Of a stretch of DNA of 64,000 nt, positions 7,691 to 16,206 are shown one piece after another. Below the pieces are notes generated by a model, which saw only the letters and a program-made list of their open reading frames with translations, was not told the origin of the DNA and did not search any database. Origin of the DNA: Leptospira brenneri (GTDB lineage Bacteria; Spirochaetota; Leptospiria; Leptospirales; Leptospiraceae); the NCBI RefSeq assembly GCF_002812125.1, contig NZ_NPDQ01000008.1:62001-126000 (forward strand), given 5' to 3'. Made by a program: the position numbers and the translations under genes. Within the stretch, counting starts at the first letter, position 1, and every line of letters begins with the position of its first letter.

Positions 7691-9034
7691 GTGATTAAAT
7701 TTAAACAGTTTCATAGCATGCCTTCTCAAGCCATTTCCCTGCTTGCCTCTGAAAAAAATGGCAAGGATTGGATGGATTCTGTCCTTCCTGTTTTATGGGA
7801 AGGGTTATGTACGGAGTTAGGATTCTCTGCTGGCGTGGTAGTTTTGAAAGCAGAGGGAGAAGATTCCTTTTATGAGTCTGCTAGCTTCGGGTATGGAGAA
7901 GATGGGTTCTATTATTCTTTTTTAAACCGCGGATCTTTGCACTGGGAAGAGCTGATGCACTCTCCAGAACCTGTGTTTTTTACGGGGGCAGAGTTTGAAT
8001 TATTTGGGAAAAAAACAAATGCCGCCGCCATTCGGATCTCCTCCGGGCGGGGAGCGGTTGGGTTTCTTCTGGTAGAATTGGAGGAAAGTCTCACCATTCC
8101 TGCAGGAATTTTTCTTTCACTTTTTGCAGAAAAAATTGGAAACGCATGGGGAAGAACTAGAACTGGTTTGAACGTTCCGGAAGCCTCTAGGGATGAAAAT
8201 TCTCATTCTCTTTATCGTAAAGAAATTCCCAATTTAGATCTAGCCCAACAAGAATTTGTGAAGCAAAAAATTCTAACGATTCTTGGCCCGCCAGGGTCCG
8301 GCAAAAAAACTCTGGCGAAGTGGATCCACCAGTCCCAATTTCCTGGAGCTCCTTTCCTTGTTGTGGAGTCTTTGCCTGAACATTTTGGGAAATTGGAAAA
8401 AGCGCTCTCTGCTTGGGGGGCTGAGTTAGAACAGGGGAGTTTGGTTCTTGCGGGAATCCAAACTTTGAATCTGGGGCAACAGCAAATCCTCTCCGATTGG
8501 TGGTCCAAGTCGGGATATTCTGGATCACTTTTTTTACTCGGATCCGAAGAAACAAACCAAGAAATATTACCAGAGTTTGAAAGATTTCTCCGAAAAAATT
8601 CGTTGGTACTACCATCGCTCAGGTTTCTTTCGAAAGTAAAATTGCAGTCTTTAGTTCAGGTTATATTTGAAGAGTTGTCTGGTTCACAAAACCGATCCGG
8701 CTTACAGCTCGCGGATCAAAGTTTGCAAGAATTGGTTTCCCGGCCGTATGCGGAAAATTTTGCCGATTTACGGAATGCAATTCTTACGGGGATTTTGACC
8801 TGCCGAACCAGTCGGGTCGAACCAGCAGATTTAGAACCAGGAAAATCCAAGATGGATTTAGAGATTCCCGACGCCGAAGATTTAGACTTGCGGCGTGGAA
8901 CAGAGGCCTTAGAAAGGCAGAAGATTCTCCTGGCCATGCGGATCTTTTCGGGCAACCAAATTCGGATGGCAAAGGCCTTGGGCATTTCGAGAGGATCTCT
9001 CCAATATAAAATGAAACAGCTTGGTTTAATGTAA
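7691..9034 (+). CDS. Degenerate NtrC-like regulator with Fis-type helix-turn-helix
   Basis: A 447-residue protein. Residues 1-160 resemble a GAF sensor domain, and about 190-390 are an AAA+-like domain with a Walker A-like GPPGSGKKT. The last 45 residues are a Fis-type helix-turn-helix (QIRMAKALGISRGSLQYKM). The usual Walker B LFLDEI is replaced by LVLAGI, and no GAFTGA sigma-54 contact loop is present. It probably cannot hydrolyse ATP or open sigma-54 promoters, so it may be a DNA-binding repressor or adaptor. GTG 7691 overlaps the likely promoter, so ATG 7718 is an alternative start. It is divergent from parA. Confidence 0.75.
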   Translation: MIKFKQFHSMPSQAISLLASEKNGKDWMDSVLPVLWEGLCTELGFSAGVVVLKAEGEDSFYESASFGYGEDGFYYSFLNRGSLHWEELMHSPEPVFFTGAEFELFGKKTNAAAIRISSGRGAVGFLLVELEESLTIPAGIFLSLFAEKIGNAWGRTRTGLNVPEASRDENSHSLYRKEIPNLDLAQQEFVKQKILTILGPPGSGKKTLAKWIHQSQFPGAPFLVVESLPEHFGKLEKALSAWGAELEQGSLVLAGIQTLNLGQQQILSDWWSKSGYSGSLFLLGSEETNQEILPEFERFLRKNSLVLPSLRFLSKVKLQSLVQVIFEELSGSQNRSGLQLADQSLQELVSRPYAENFADLRNAILTGILTCRTSRVEPADLEPGKSKMDLEIPDAEDLDLRRGTEALERQKILLAMRIFSGNQIRMAKALGISRGSLQYKMKQLGLM

Positions 9035-9036
9035 AA

Positions 9037-10035
9037 ATGGATGATACTGTATACGAGGAACGGAAAACCCCGGCAGGGTTTCTTGTCAAAGTCCGACTCT
9101 CCAAGCTGACTTACGTTGTTTTTACTGATTCTGGACCTGAGGTGCCGAAGGGTGCGAGGAACAATTCCATCGTTGTCAATGTCCCTCGTGTCGGGTTTTT
9201 TGGGGATGATTTTGACGTTTCCCATTTCCACTTGGGGGAGTTATCTTTCGTCAATGTCAAAGCCGGGAAATTGGTCATTCCTTACCAACATGGTTTTTCT
9301 AACGAAATCAAAACCATCTATCTGGGAACAGGGAGTCTCAGTGACGTTCTGCCTGTAGTCATCTATCATTATAAAAATAAAGAAGAGCTGATGGCAGCTT
9401 GGGAGAGAGGGGAGCAGGCTCAGTTTTTGGTCGTGGATGAAGAAATCCCTCGGTCCGATATGGTTTCTTTCAAAATCAGATACCCGAGTATGAATATCCT
9501 TGTGATCAAAAAAAGGATCAATACTTCTGCTGAATCCCAGTCTCCAAAAACAGACGAATCCAAGGATAAGGGAGTCGTCGATTATGACAAGGTTCGGGCC
9601 ACGGATGTTGCCAAAAACCAGAACCTAAATACCTACAGCGAAAACCCGGTTTTCTTGGCAAGGATCCATCTCCGAGCCATGGAGCTTGATAAGGTAAAAC
9701 AGCTTCTTCTCGATTTCCATCTCTCTTCCGATGATGTAATGTTCATCCGAACCTTTTTGGATGTGATGATCAAAAACGAATTGAAAAAGCCAGAATTGGA
9801 TGTGGTGAAAAATCAGCTCATTGCTATGAACGAAGCTTTCCGATTAGCAGTTTTAATTTTGGAATTCCGTGTAGAGGATTTTGAGAAAGAATTGGACTCG
9901 GGATTTTCAAAAGAAATCTCAAATATGATCTATGCTCTCCTAGCAAAGGAACAAGAGACCGCACAAGACCTAGAACATGAAATTGTTCTCTGGGAATGGA
10001 AGCTTCGCGTCCGCTCCCAGATCCTAAAAAAATAA
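9037..10035 (+). CDS. Hypothetical protein
   Basis: A 332-residue protein I do not recognise. The first ~160 residues are beta-rich (GFLVKVRLSKLTYVVF, ILVIKKRI). A Lys/Ser/Asp-rich linker covers about 165-195, and the C-terminal third is helical and acidic. There is no signal peptide or membrane segment, so it is probably cytoplasmic. It starts two bases after the regulator stop without a Shine-Dalgarno, which suggests coupling and a shared role with that regulator. Confidence 0.8.
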   Translation: MDDTVYEERKTPAGFLVKVRLSKLTYVVFTDSGPEVPKGARNNSIVVNVPRVGFFGDDFDVSHFHLGELSFVNVKAGKLVIPYQHGFSNEIKTIYLGTGSLSDVLPVVIYHYKNKEELMAAWERGEQAQFLVVDEEIPRSDMVSFKIRYPSMNILVIKKRINTSAESQSPKTDESKDKGVVDYDKVRATDVAKNQNLNTYSENPVFLARIHLRAMELDKVKQLLLDFHLSSDDVMFIRTFLDVMIKNELKKPELDVVKNQLIAMNEAFRLAVLILEFRVEDFEKELDSGFSKEISNMIYALLAKEQETAQDLEHEIVLWEWKLRVRSQILKK

Positions 10036-10097
10036 TCAAAATTGCCTAAAAAAAGCTTTATTTTTGCCTGATTTCGTTGAAAACTGAGGATAATCCT

Positions 10098-10946
10098 ATG
10101 ATTTTCTCTGGAAAAATAAAAAATCTGGCACAAAAGTTGCAAAAAGGGACCCTTCTGGCCCTGGTTTCGATTTTTTTTATTTTTCCTGTTTCGGGCCTAT
10201 TCGCAGACGAAGCGGATCTCCCTGTTATCATTCCAAACGATGAACTTCTCACGCCCATTGAACTTAAGGACGGATTGGTTTTTGAGGTGGTGGTTTCGGA
10301 AGCAACAGAACTTGCCGTGAACGAATCCTCGGTGGGGGAAACTCAATCGGGAGGTTTTCTCAAATCTTCTGATCTTTCGGATTCCCAGTCCTCTATTCTT
10401 TTTGTTAAGGCGGGAGTTGAGAAATTTCCTTCCTCTAGATCTAAATTTTTCTCTGAGACTGACCAAGAGAGAGATAACAAAATTGATTTTGTTTTTGAGG
10501 GAGCCCTTGGGTATTCCTGCGTAAAATCGATTGCCAACCCAGGACTTTTTAGTTTTCTGGGGATATGTCTCAGCCGAAGCGAGTTGCCTTCCAAAAATTT
10601 CTTAACGCCATGCGAAAACTCTCTACTGAAGTCAATGACTCAGAGATCTGCAAACGATTGGAAATTCTTATGGCGACCAGTAAGGACGACCTCCCTCTGG
10701 CCGTTGTCAACCAGCTCCTCCAGGATCCAAAGAATTTCGATCCTAAAACCATCCCTGAGCCATACACACAGTATGTCCGACACTTCATCTACATGGTCAA
10801 ACGAAATGGCCGTGTTCCCAGCGACCTTCTCGCTGGAGAAGAGGACAGGTCTTCCGCAGATCGTGCTTCTGGCTCCAAACCATCTGCAAAGAAGTCAGCT
10901 AGCTCCAAATCAAAGAGTGGAACATCCAAATCCACAACTCCTGTAA
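10098..10946 (+). CDS. Exported protein, possibly frameshifted at its 3' part
   Basis: The first ~155 codons look genuine. ATG 10098 has GAGG upstream and begins a clear signal peptide (Lys-rich start, then LLALVSIFFIFPVSGLFA and DEAD). A secreted acidic domain follows. After about 10560 the reading becomes Ser/Arg/Leu-rich and reads like the shadow of the overlapping gene at 10565. Either the true product runs into an out-of-frame tail or an older gene has been truncated by a frameshift. No function recognised. Confidence 0.5.
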   Translation: MIFSGKIKNLAQKLQKGTLLALVSIFFIFPVSGLFADEADLPVIIPNDELLTPIELKDGLVFEVVVSEATELAVNESSVGETQSGGFLKSSDLSDSQSSILFVKAGVEKFPSSRSKFFSETDQERDNKIDFVFEGALGYSCVKSIANPGLFSFLGICLSRSELPSKNFLTPCENSLLKSMTQRSANDWKFLWRPVRTTSLWPLSTSSSRIQRISILKPSLSHTHSMSDTSSTWSNEMAVFPATFSLEKRTGLPQIVLLAPNHLQRSQLAPNQRVEHPNPQLL

Positions 10947-10990
10947 AGAAGGGGAAGTCTTCCCCTAAATCTTCAACGAAAAAGGCTTAA
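10565..10990 (+). CDS. Hypothetical protein with Lys/Ser-rich tail
   Basis: A 141-residue protein. The helical N-terminal part (residues 1-95, KRVAFQKFLNAMRKLSTEV and PEPYTQYVRHFIYMVKRNGR) is followed by a very basic Ser/Lys/Thr/Pro tail ending STKKA, like the histone-H1-type tails of some bacterial proteins. Nucleic-acid binding is inference from the tail. The ATG follows a GGGGA stretch. It overlaps the upstream exported gene by 382 bases in another frame, and this frame has the more natural composition of the two. Confidence 0.7.
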   Translation: MSQPKRVAFQKFLNAMRKLSTEVNDSEICKRLEILMATSKDDLPLAVVNQLLQDPKNFDPKTIPEPYTQYVRHFIYMVKRNGRVPSDLLAGEEDRSSADRASGSKPSAKKSASSKSKSGTSKSTTPVKKGKSSPKSSTKKA

Positions 10991-11855
10991 AACCAACAAA
11001 GTTTCCTAGCTTTGAGACCTTCCTGTGCTGCGCACAGGGGGAAATCATACTTTTCTCCTTGTGCGAGACATAAGCAGAAATCAGCATAGACTGCCCATTT
11101 TTAAGCATTTACTGCGTCTTTCATTCGTATCGCAGGCTAAATCCGCTAGAACCATCTAAAAGTCAAAAAAACTGATCAAATTTAGGCATTTATTGGAGAT
11201 GGCTCGGGAGACTTCTATATGGCCAATTCTGGTCACCAAACCATTGTTAGGGAAAGATTCGCTGTTTGGGTTACGGCACCCACTGTTCATGCTTGGGCAG
11301 CCAATTACCGGCATGTTCCTCTTTCGGCAGTCTAGGTATGGGCAATTGTCCTCTTTGCCCGGGATTCGGCACTACCTGCAGTTCCTCCAAAGGAAAAGGG
11401 ATTTGATTTTTGCGCAGGGCTCCAGGAAGGGCATAGAAGCTTGGGAATTTTCGTGTGCCATTGGATGGCGGGAATTGGGCAGATCAAGCAAGGAGAACCT
11501 ATCTGCTTGATCTGCAGTCCTCCAAGGTTTTTGTTTAAAAATAAGGGGAAAATCGATGTTTCGGCCTGTAGTTAGCACAGGAAGAATTTTCAAGGAAATC
11601 AGCGATTTTCATTAATGATGTACCGCAAGGAGTAGCCCAGATCCGGGCATTTAGTGGAACTTATCTTACTTTTTGCAAGATCCGAGGCCCACCCTCACCC
11701 TCGAGGGGATCGGGTCCCAAGGGGAAAGCTGGTCAAACTACATTAAAATCGTGCCAAAATGTCATGTGTATCGAAAATGCATGCGTATGTAAAATTGGCA
11801 GGAGTTTGAATAGTGGTTGCCAGGCTTTTGTTTTCAACCGACCGTTCTTTTTTAT
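10991..11855. other. Structured 0.85 kb non-coding stretch
   Basis: No convincing gene was found. It contains a hairpin CCTGTGC/GCACAGG (11022-11038), a perfect 12-bp hairpin (11479-11515), and at least nine GGCA tetramers between 11185 and 11481. Six of those fall in 94 bp at 11275-11371, mostly preceded by a T and C/G. A GCATTTANTG motif recurs near 11104, 11186 and 11649. The short open frames here have unnatural composition. It could hold a structured RNA, a decayed gene or origin-associated repeats. Confidence 0.5.
11479..11515. repeat. Perfect 12-bp inverted repeat (long hairpin)
   Basis: GCAGATCAAGCA (11479-11490) and TGCTTGATCTGC (11504-11515) pair perfectly around a 13-base loop that contains AGGAG. 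A T-run appears only ten or more bases later, so it is not a textbook terminator. Confidence 0.75.
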
Positions 11856-12071
11856 ATGGCTGAAACGATACGACTCAGGGTGAAATGCCACGCATGTTCT
11901 AATTTAATTGAAGGAACGGCCAAATATGGCTCCGGGCACTTCGTCCCAGAAGGGATAGTGTTTGATTTTGTAGCAGTTGGGAAGGTGGAAGGCGCCCAAG
12001 GAAGAAGGGTAAAGGCTGAAGTGACTTGCACCTGCCCTAATTGTGGGGTAAAGTGCAAGTATAATGTCTAA
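11856..12071 (+). CDS. Small zinc-ribbon-like protein
   Basis: A 71-residue protein with a CHAC pair near residue 10 and CTCPNCGVKC near the C-terminus. This is a zinc-ribbon-like four-cysteine arrangement around a beta-rich middle (GIVFDFVAVGKVEG). The function is unknown; nucleic-acid or protein binding is a guess. I chose ATG 11856, because upstream codons in frame look non-coding. It lies 22 bp before the MBOAT gene and may share its transcript. Confidence 0.7.
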   Translation: MAETIRLRVKCHACSNLIEGTAKYGSGHFVPEGIVFDFVAVGKVEGAQGRRVKAEVTCTCPNCGVKCKYNV

Positions 12072-12093
12072 TTGATTATTATTAATCAGAAAT

Positions 12094-13575
12094 ATGCTTT
12101 TTAATTCTGCTGTCTTTGCGGTATTCCTTCTCGCTTCCTTAGCCCTATGGTATTGCTTGCGATACTTTTTACATAAATTTAAGCTAAAAGATAATGTTGA
12201 TTATTCATATTATAGATTAATATTGGTCATTTATTTGATTGTTATTAGTGTTATTTTTTACTCTTTTTGGCACCCGTTCTACTTTCTCCTACTCTTCTGG
12301 GTGGGTTTTGTTGATTTTTCTTTGGCCCGGGTTCTTGGTTTTGCCAAATCCCTGCCTTTTCGCAGGCTTATTTTGGGGGTTTCTCTCATTAATAGTCTCG
12401 GAATTTTGATTTTTTTTAAATATGGGCAATTTATTGATGAAAATTGGGCATATATTTTAGGAACTCCTCTCTCTAACAATCCAGAATTCTGGACCCATTG
12501 GCTCCTTCCTGTAGGAATTTCTTTTTACACTTTCCAATCCATTTCTTATTTGGTTGATGTCTACCGGAGAGAATTGGCTCCTGAAAAGAGTTTTTTTTCC
12601 TACCTTCTCTTTCTTTCTTTTTTCCCGCAACTAGTGGCCGGTCCCATCGTTACGGCAAAATCCTTTTTACCTCAGATTCGTAGGCCTCTCCCCTTTCTCA
12701 GAATTCCAATTGTTTTTGCGGTTTTTCTCATCCTCCTCGGATTATTTAAAAAGATGGTGCTCGCGGATCATTTGGCAGAGACTTCTGACTTTGTTTTTTC
12801 TCACATAAGTGAGATTTCTTCCAAAGCCCTATGGGTGGGAATGTTTTCCTATTCCTTCCAGATTTATTGTGATTTTTCGGGTTACACAGATATTGCCCAG
12901 GGGGCGGCACTTCTCTTCGGGTTCCGCTTGCCGGAAAATTTTAAGATGCCTTATCTATCTGCTGGGTTTTCCGAATTTTGGACTCGTTGGCATATTTCTC
13001 TTTCTGGGTGGCTTAAAAAATATCTTTATATCTCTCTTGGTGGAAATCGGATCGGAGAACTTTTTACATATCGGAATTTATTTCTCGTGATGGCCATTGG
13101 TGGCTTATGGCATGGCGCTTCTTGGAATTTTGTCATTTGGGGGAGTTGCCATGGGTTGTTATTGATTTTTGAAAGATGGGGTTCTGGTCGCTGGCAGTTA
13201 TGGAGTTCTGGTTGGATGCGACCGATTCGAATTTTAGGAACTTTTCTTTTGGTAAGTTTGCTTTGGATTTTCTTTCGAAGTTCAGATTTCGGGAGTTCTC
13301 TGTGCTACCTACAGGGTCTTTTCACAAAAAAAGAGGGTTTTTCTCTCCCGTACACCCTAGAAATGAGTTTTCTTTACTGCGTTTTTTTTATTTTTATCGG
13401 GCATATTTTGGGTAAGTATTATTTTGATGACAATAAGCAATTGTTAGGTGCTTTTCAAAAATGGCAAATTTCCTTAGGGAAAACGCTGGTTTTTTCTATT
13501 TTTGCTTCGGTTTTCCTTATTTTGATTGTTTTGTTTTCGGCCGATAGCAAACCTTTTGTGTATTTTGTTTTTTAG
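12094..13575 (+). CDS. MBOAT-family membrane O-acyltransferase
   Basis: A 493-residue polytopic protein of the AlgI/DltB class. It has LPVGISFYTFQSISYLVDVYRRE, FFPQLVAGPIV and the histidine motif GGLWHGASW near residue 339. MBOAT proteins of this class transfer acyl groups, often acetyl, across the membrane to surface polysaccharides. The next gene encodes an exported SGNH-like partner, the usual two-component pattern. It resembles the second MBOAT at 33059-34555. The substrate is unknown. Confidence 0.92.
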   Translation: MLFNSAVFAVFLLASLALWYCLRYFLHKFKLKDNVDYSYYRLILVIYLIVISVIFYSFWHPFYFLLLFWVGFVDFSLARVLGFAKSLPFRRLILGVSLINSLGILIFFKYGQFIDENWAYILGTPLSNNPEFWTHWLLPVGISFYTFQSISYLVDVYRRELAPEKSFFSYLLFLSFFPQLVAGPIVTAKSFLPQIRRPLPFLRIPIVFAVFLILLGLFKKMVLADHLAETSDFVFSHISEISSKALWVGMFSYSFQIYCDFSGYTDIAQGAALLFGFRLPENFKMPYLSAGFSEFWTRWHISLSGWLKKYLYISLGGNRIGELFTYRNLFLVMAIGGLWHGASWNFVIWGSCHGLLLIFERWGSGRWQLWSSGWMRPIRILGTFLLVSLLWIFFRSSDFGSSLCYLQGLFTKKEGFSLPYTLEMSFLYCVFFIFIGHILGKYYFDDNKQLLGAFQKWQISLGKTLVFSIFASVFLILIVLFSADSKPFVYFVF

Positions 13576-13583
13576 GGGGTAGT

Positions 13584-15104
13584 ATGAAACAAAGGTTATT
13601 GTTCGTATCGTTCTTCCTTTTTTCCTTATTTGCGATTGATTTTTTCTTTTTTAAAAAACTTCAGTTTTTGTTACCAAACGAGTCTCCTTGGAACACGAAC
13701 CATTTTTTTAATTTTTTATATGAATATGAGAGAATTCGAAAACTTCCTAAAACAAAAAAGAGAATCATCATCGTAGGAAGTTCTGTTGCTTACTATTCGA
13801 TCGATGCAAGGAAATTAAAAGAATCTTTGCTCATAGATTTTGATTTGGATGTAGATGTTTTTTATTTAGCATACGCAGGGAATAGTCCGCTATATGTGTA
13901 TCTACTCCTGGGTTGGTTAGATCCGTTGGAGCCGGATTTGGTGGTTTATCCGGTTAATTTTATAGATTATCGTCTTCACCGAACGTACGTTATCTTTCCT
14001 GAGGGTAGAAATGATTCTGTCGATGAATCTGTTGTTGTCAAAGATGCACTTACTTTTGGAGAAGCTCCGCAGTCTTTATGGGTATTCCCTTGGGAAACCC
14101 TACTCGAGGTTGGGTCTTCTATGGACTGGGAAACCTGGTCTAAATATGTTCTTTCTTCGGGGTTTTCTTTTTATCGATACAAAGATATCTATCAGCAAAA
14201 TTTGCAGAATTTGATCCAACATAGGTTTGGTCGAAATACTAGCTATCATGCATACGCCGGGGCTCTCATTCCAGAAGGAATCAACGGCCTTGGTTGGACG
14301 GGTCAAAAGTTTAGTTTTTATCCCACAGAAAAAATCAAAAACAAAGGTTTTTGGGTCGAGGTTACCTCCTTTCTTTTGGCAGGGAAACCCTGTCGGATGC
14401 AAATTTCGAACGGAACCCACAACCAAGAAATTTTACTAGAAAAAGAAGGTTGGGTTCGTCTGTATTTAGATTCTAATTTCTTTGATTCTAAAAAGTTAGT
14501 CACTGTAAACTTAGAGCGAGTGTGGTTTGCCAACCAGGCGACAGGTGCGTATTTAGATTATCATTATGACCCTATGGGTGTTCGTTTGGAGCAAACTTTT
14601 GGACTAGAAGAAGCTAAGTCTGAAATCCAATACGAAAGGGAACCTAGGACTGAAGACTTTCGCTACATAGGAATGAAAGACGAGGAATACCGAAAGTATT
14701 TTCAATACCGATTGCTCGATGGCTTGGAAAAGAGGCCGGGCATCGGATATCTTGTTGCCCTAAAATTGGCAAAAGAAAGGATCCGAGAGGAAAGCTTTCG
14801 GCCTTATTTTCACTTTCGGTATCTTAAAAAAATCGCAGATCACTTCCGTGAAAGAAATGTTCGTTTTTTACTCATCAATAATCCTGAAAATCCCATCTCA
14901 CTAGATTGGTATGAAGGTTCGAAATGGTATCAGGATCATTTGGCCTATCTGGAGTCTTTGGCAGGCGGGTCTGTACATTATTGGGACATCCACCGAACTT
15001 TACCCATGCAGGGTTTTTCTGACTTCCACCACTTCACATATGTGGGAATGGAACAAATGAATCCGATTTATGCCAAAAGAATTGGAAATCTCTTTCCGAA
15101 ATAG
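13584..15104 (+). CDS. Exported SGNH/AlgX-like partner of the MBOAT protein
   Basis: A 506-residue protein with an N-terminal membrane anchor (LLFVSFFLFSLFAIDFFFF). A GSSVAYYSID motif near residue 67 matches block I of SGNH hydrolase-like acetyltransferase partners, and YWDIHR...FSDFHHFT near the end could carry the catalytic Asp/His. It starts eight bases after the MBOAT stop with a GGGGG ribosome binding site. It probably receives acyl groups from the MBOAT protein and places them on a periplasmic glycan. Specificity cannot be read. Confidence 0.75.
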   Translation: MKQRLLFVSFFLFSLFAIDFFFFKKLQFLLPNESPWNTNHFFNFLYEYERIRKLPKTKKRIIIVGSSVAYYSIDARKLKESLLIDFDLDVDVFYLAYAGNSPLYVYLLLGWLDPLEPDLVVYPVNFIDYRLHRTYVIFPEGRNDSVDESVVVKDALTFGEAPQSLWVFPWETLLEVGSSMDWETWSKYVLSSGFSFYRYKDIYQQNLQNLIQHRFGRNTSYHAYAGALIPEGINGLGWTGQKFSFYPTEKIKNKGFWVEVTSFLLAGKPCRMQISNGTHNQEILLEKEGWVRLYLDSNFFDSKKLVTVNLERVWFANQATGAYLDYHYDPMGVRLEQTFGLEEAKSEIQYEREPRTEDFRYIGMKDEEYRKYFQYRLLDGLEKRPGIGYLVALKLAKERIREESFRPYFHFRYLKKIADHFRERNVRFLLINNPENPISLDWYEGSKWYQDHLAYLESLAGGSVHYWDIHRTLPMQGFSDFHHFTYVGMEQMNPIYAKRIGNLFPK

Positions 15105-15140
15105 GATGTTTTTCAATCCTTACATTAGATAAGGAATTTT

Positions 15141-16190
15141 ATGGAAAAAATCAAAGTTGGAGTCCTGGGAGCAACAGGTTCCGTCGGTCAAAGATTCATT
15201 CAACTTTTGGAGAATCACCCTTATTTCACGGTGACTCATTTGGCAGCTTCAGAAAAAAGTGCCGGCCAAACTTATGGTGAGGTTATGAAATCTCGTTGGA
15301 AGATTTCATCCGATATCCCTGCATACGCGAAAGATATTATCATTACGTTACCAAATCCAGAAGTCACGAAGGGCGTGCAACTCGTGTTTAGTGGTCTTGA
15401 TGCCTCCATTGCTGGAGAAGTAGAAACTGCTTATGCAGAAGCGGGAGTGATGGTTCTTTCCAATTCGAAGAACCATAGAATGGATCCGAATGTTCCTATC
15501 CTCTCTGCGGAAGTGAATGCAAATCATTTGGATGTTTTGCAATTCCAAAAGACGAAAGGAAAAATCATTACCAACTCCAACTGTACAATTATGGGTGTGA
15601 CGATTTCACTCAAACCTCTCATGGATGCGTTTGGACTTAAGTCTGTGATGTTATTTTCTATGCAGGCCATTTCGGGAGCAGGATACCCTGGAGTTCCCAC
15701 TATGGACATTCTTGGGAATGTGGTTCCTTATATTGGTGGGGAAGAAGACAAAGCAGAAATCGAACCACAAAAATGTTTGGGAACTGTGAAAGATGGAGTC
15801 ATCCAATCGGCAGACTTCAAAATTTCTGCACATTGCAATCGAGTTCCCGTTTTTGACGGGCATACGGTTTGTGTTTCTGTTTCTTTCGATAAAAAACCAA
15901 AAAAAGAAGACATTCTTAAGGTTTGGGCCGATTTTCAAGGAGAACCGCAGAAATTGGGATTGCCGTGTGCACCAAACCCGGCTATTCTCTACCGCGAAGA
16001 AAATGATAGGCCTCAACCACGTCTTGATTTAGAGACAGGGAGAGGAATGACTACCGTTGTTGGAAGGCTACGGGAAGATCCAATTTTGGATTGGAAATGG
16101 GTAGTACTTTCGCATAACACGATTCGAGGTGCGGCCGGTGCTGCCATTTTGAATGCAGAGTTATTGTACAAAAAAGGATTTTTTAACTAA
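15141..16190 (+). CDS. asd: Aspartate-semialdehyde dehydrogenase
   Basis: A 349-residue enzyme with the NADP-binding GATGSVGQ at residues 10-17 and the catalytic Cys148 in NSNCTIMG. It belongs to the archaeal/fungal-like branch by that motif. It reduces aspartyl phosphate to aspartate semialdehyde for lysine, diaminopimelate, threonine and methionine synthesis. TAAGGA precedes the ATG. The gene heads a likely operon with the next three. In Leptospira, asd is a known marker of the second chromosome, which fits the nearby parAB-rep locus. Confidence 0.95.
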   Translation: MEKIKVGVLGATGSVGQRFIQLLENHPYFTVTHLAASEKSAGQTYGEVMKSRWKISSDIPAYAKDIIITLPNPEVTKGVQLVFSGLDASIAGEVETAYAEAGVMVLSNSKNHRMDPNVPILSAEVNANHLDVLQFQKTKGKIITNSNCTIMGVTISLKPLMDAFGLKSVMLFSMQAISGAGYPGVPTMDILGNVVPYIGGEEDKAEIEPQKCLGTVKDGVIQSADFKISAHCNRVPVFDGHTVCVSVSFDKKPKKEDILKVWADFQGEPQKLGLPCAPNPAILYREENDRPQPRLDLETGRGMTTVVGRLREDPILDWKWVVLSHNTIRGAAGAAILNAELLYKKGFFN

Positions 16191-16206
16191 GGAACTTACT
16201 CGGTAA

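Noticed and set aside
11193..11510. A 105-codon plus-strand frame in the 0.8 kb gap
   Set aside because: Composition is unlike neighbouring proteins, there is no ribosome binding site, and it ends inside the perfect 12-bp hairpin. A minus-strand frame at 11372-11593 is equally unconvincing.
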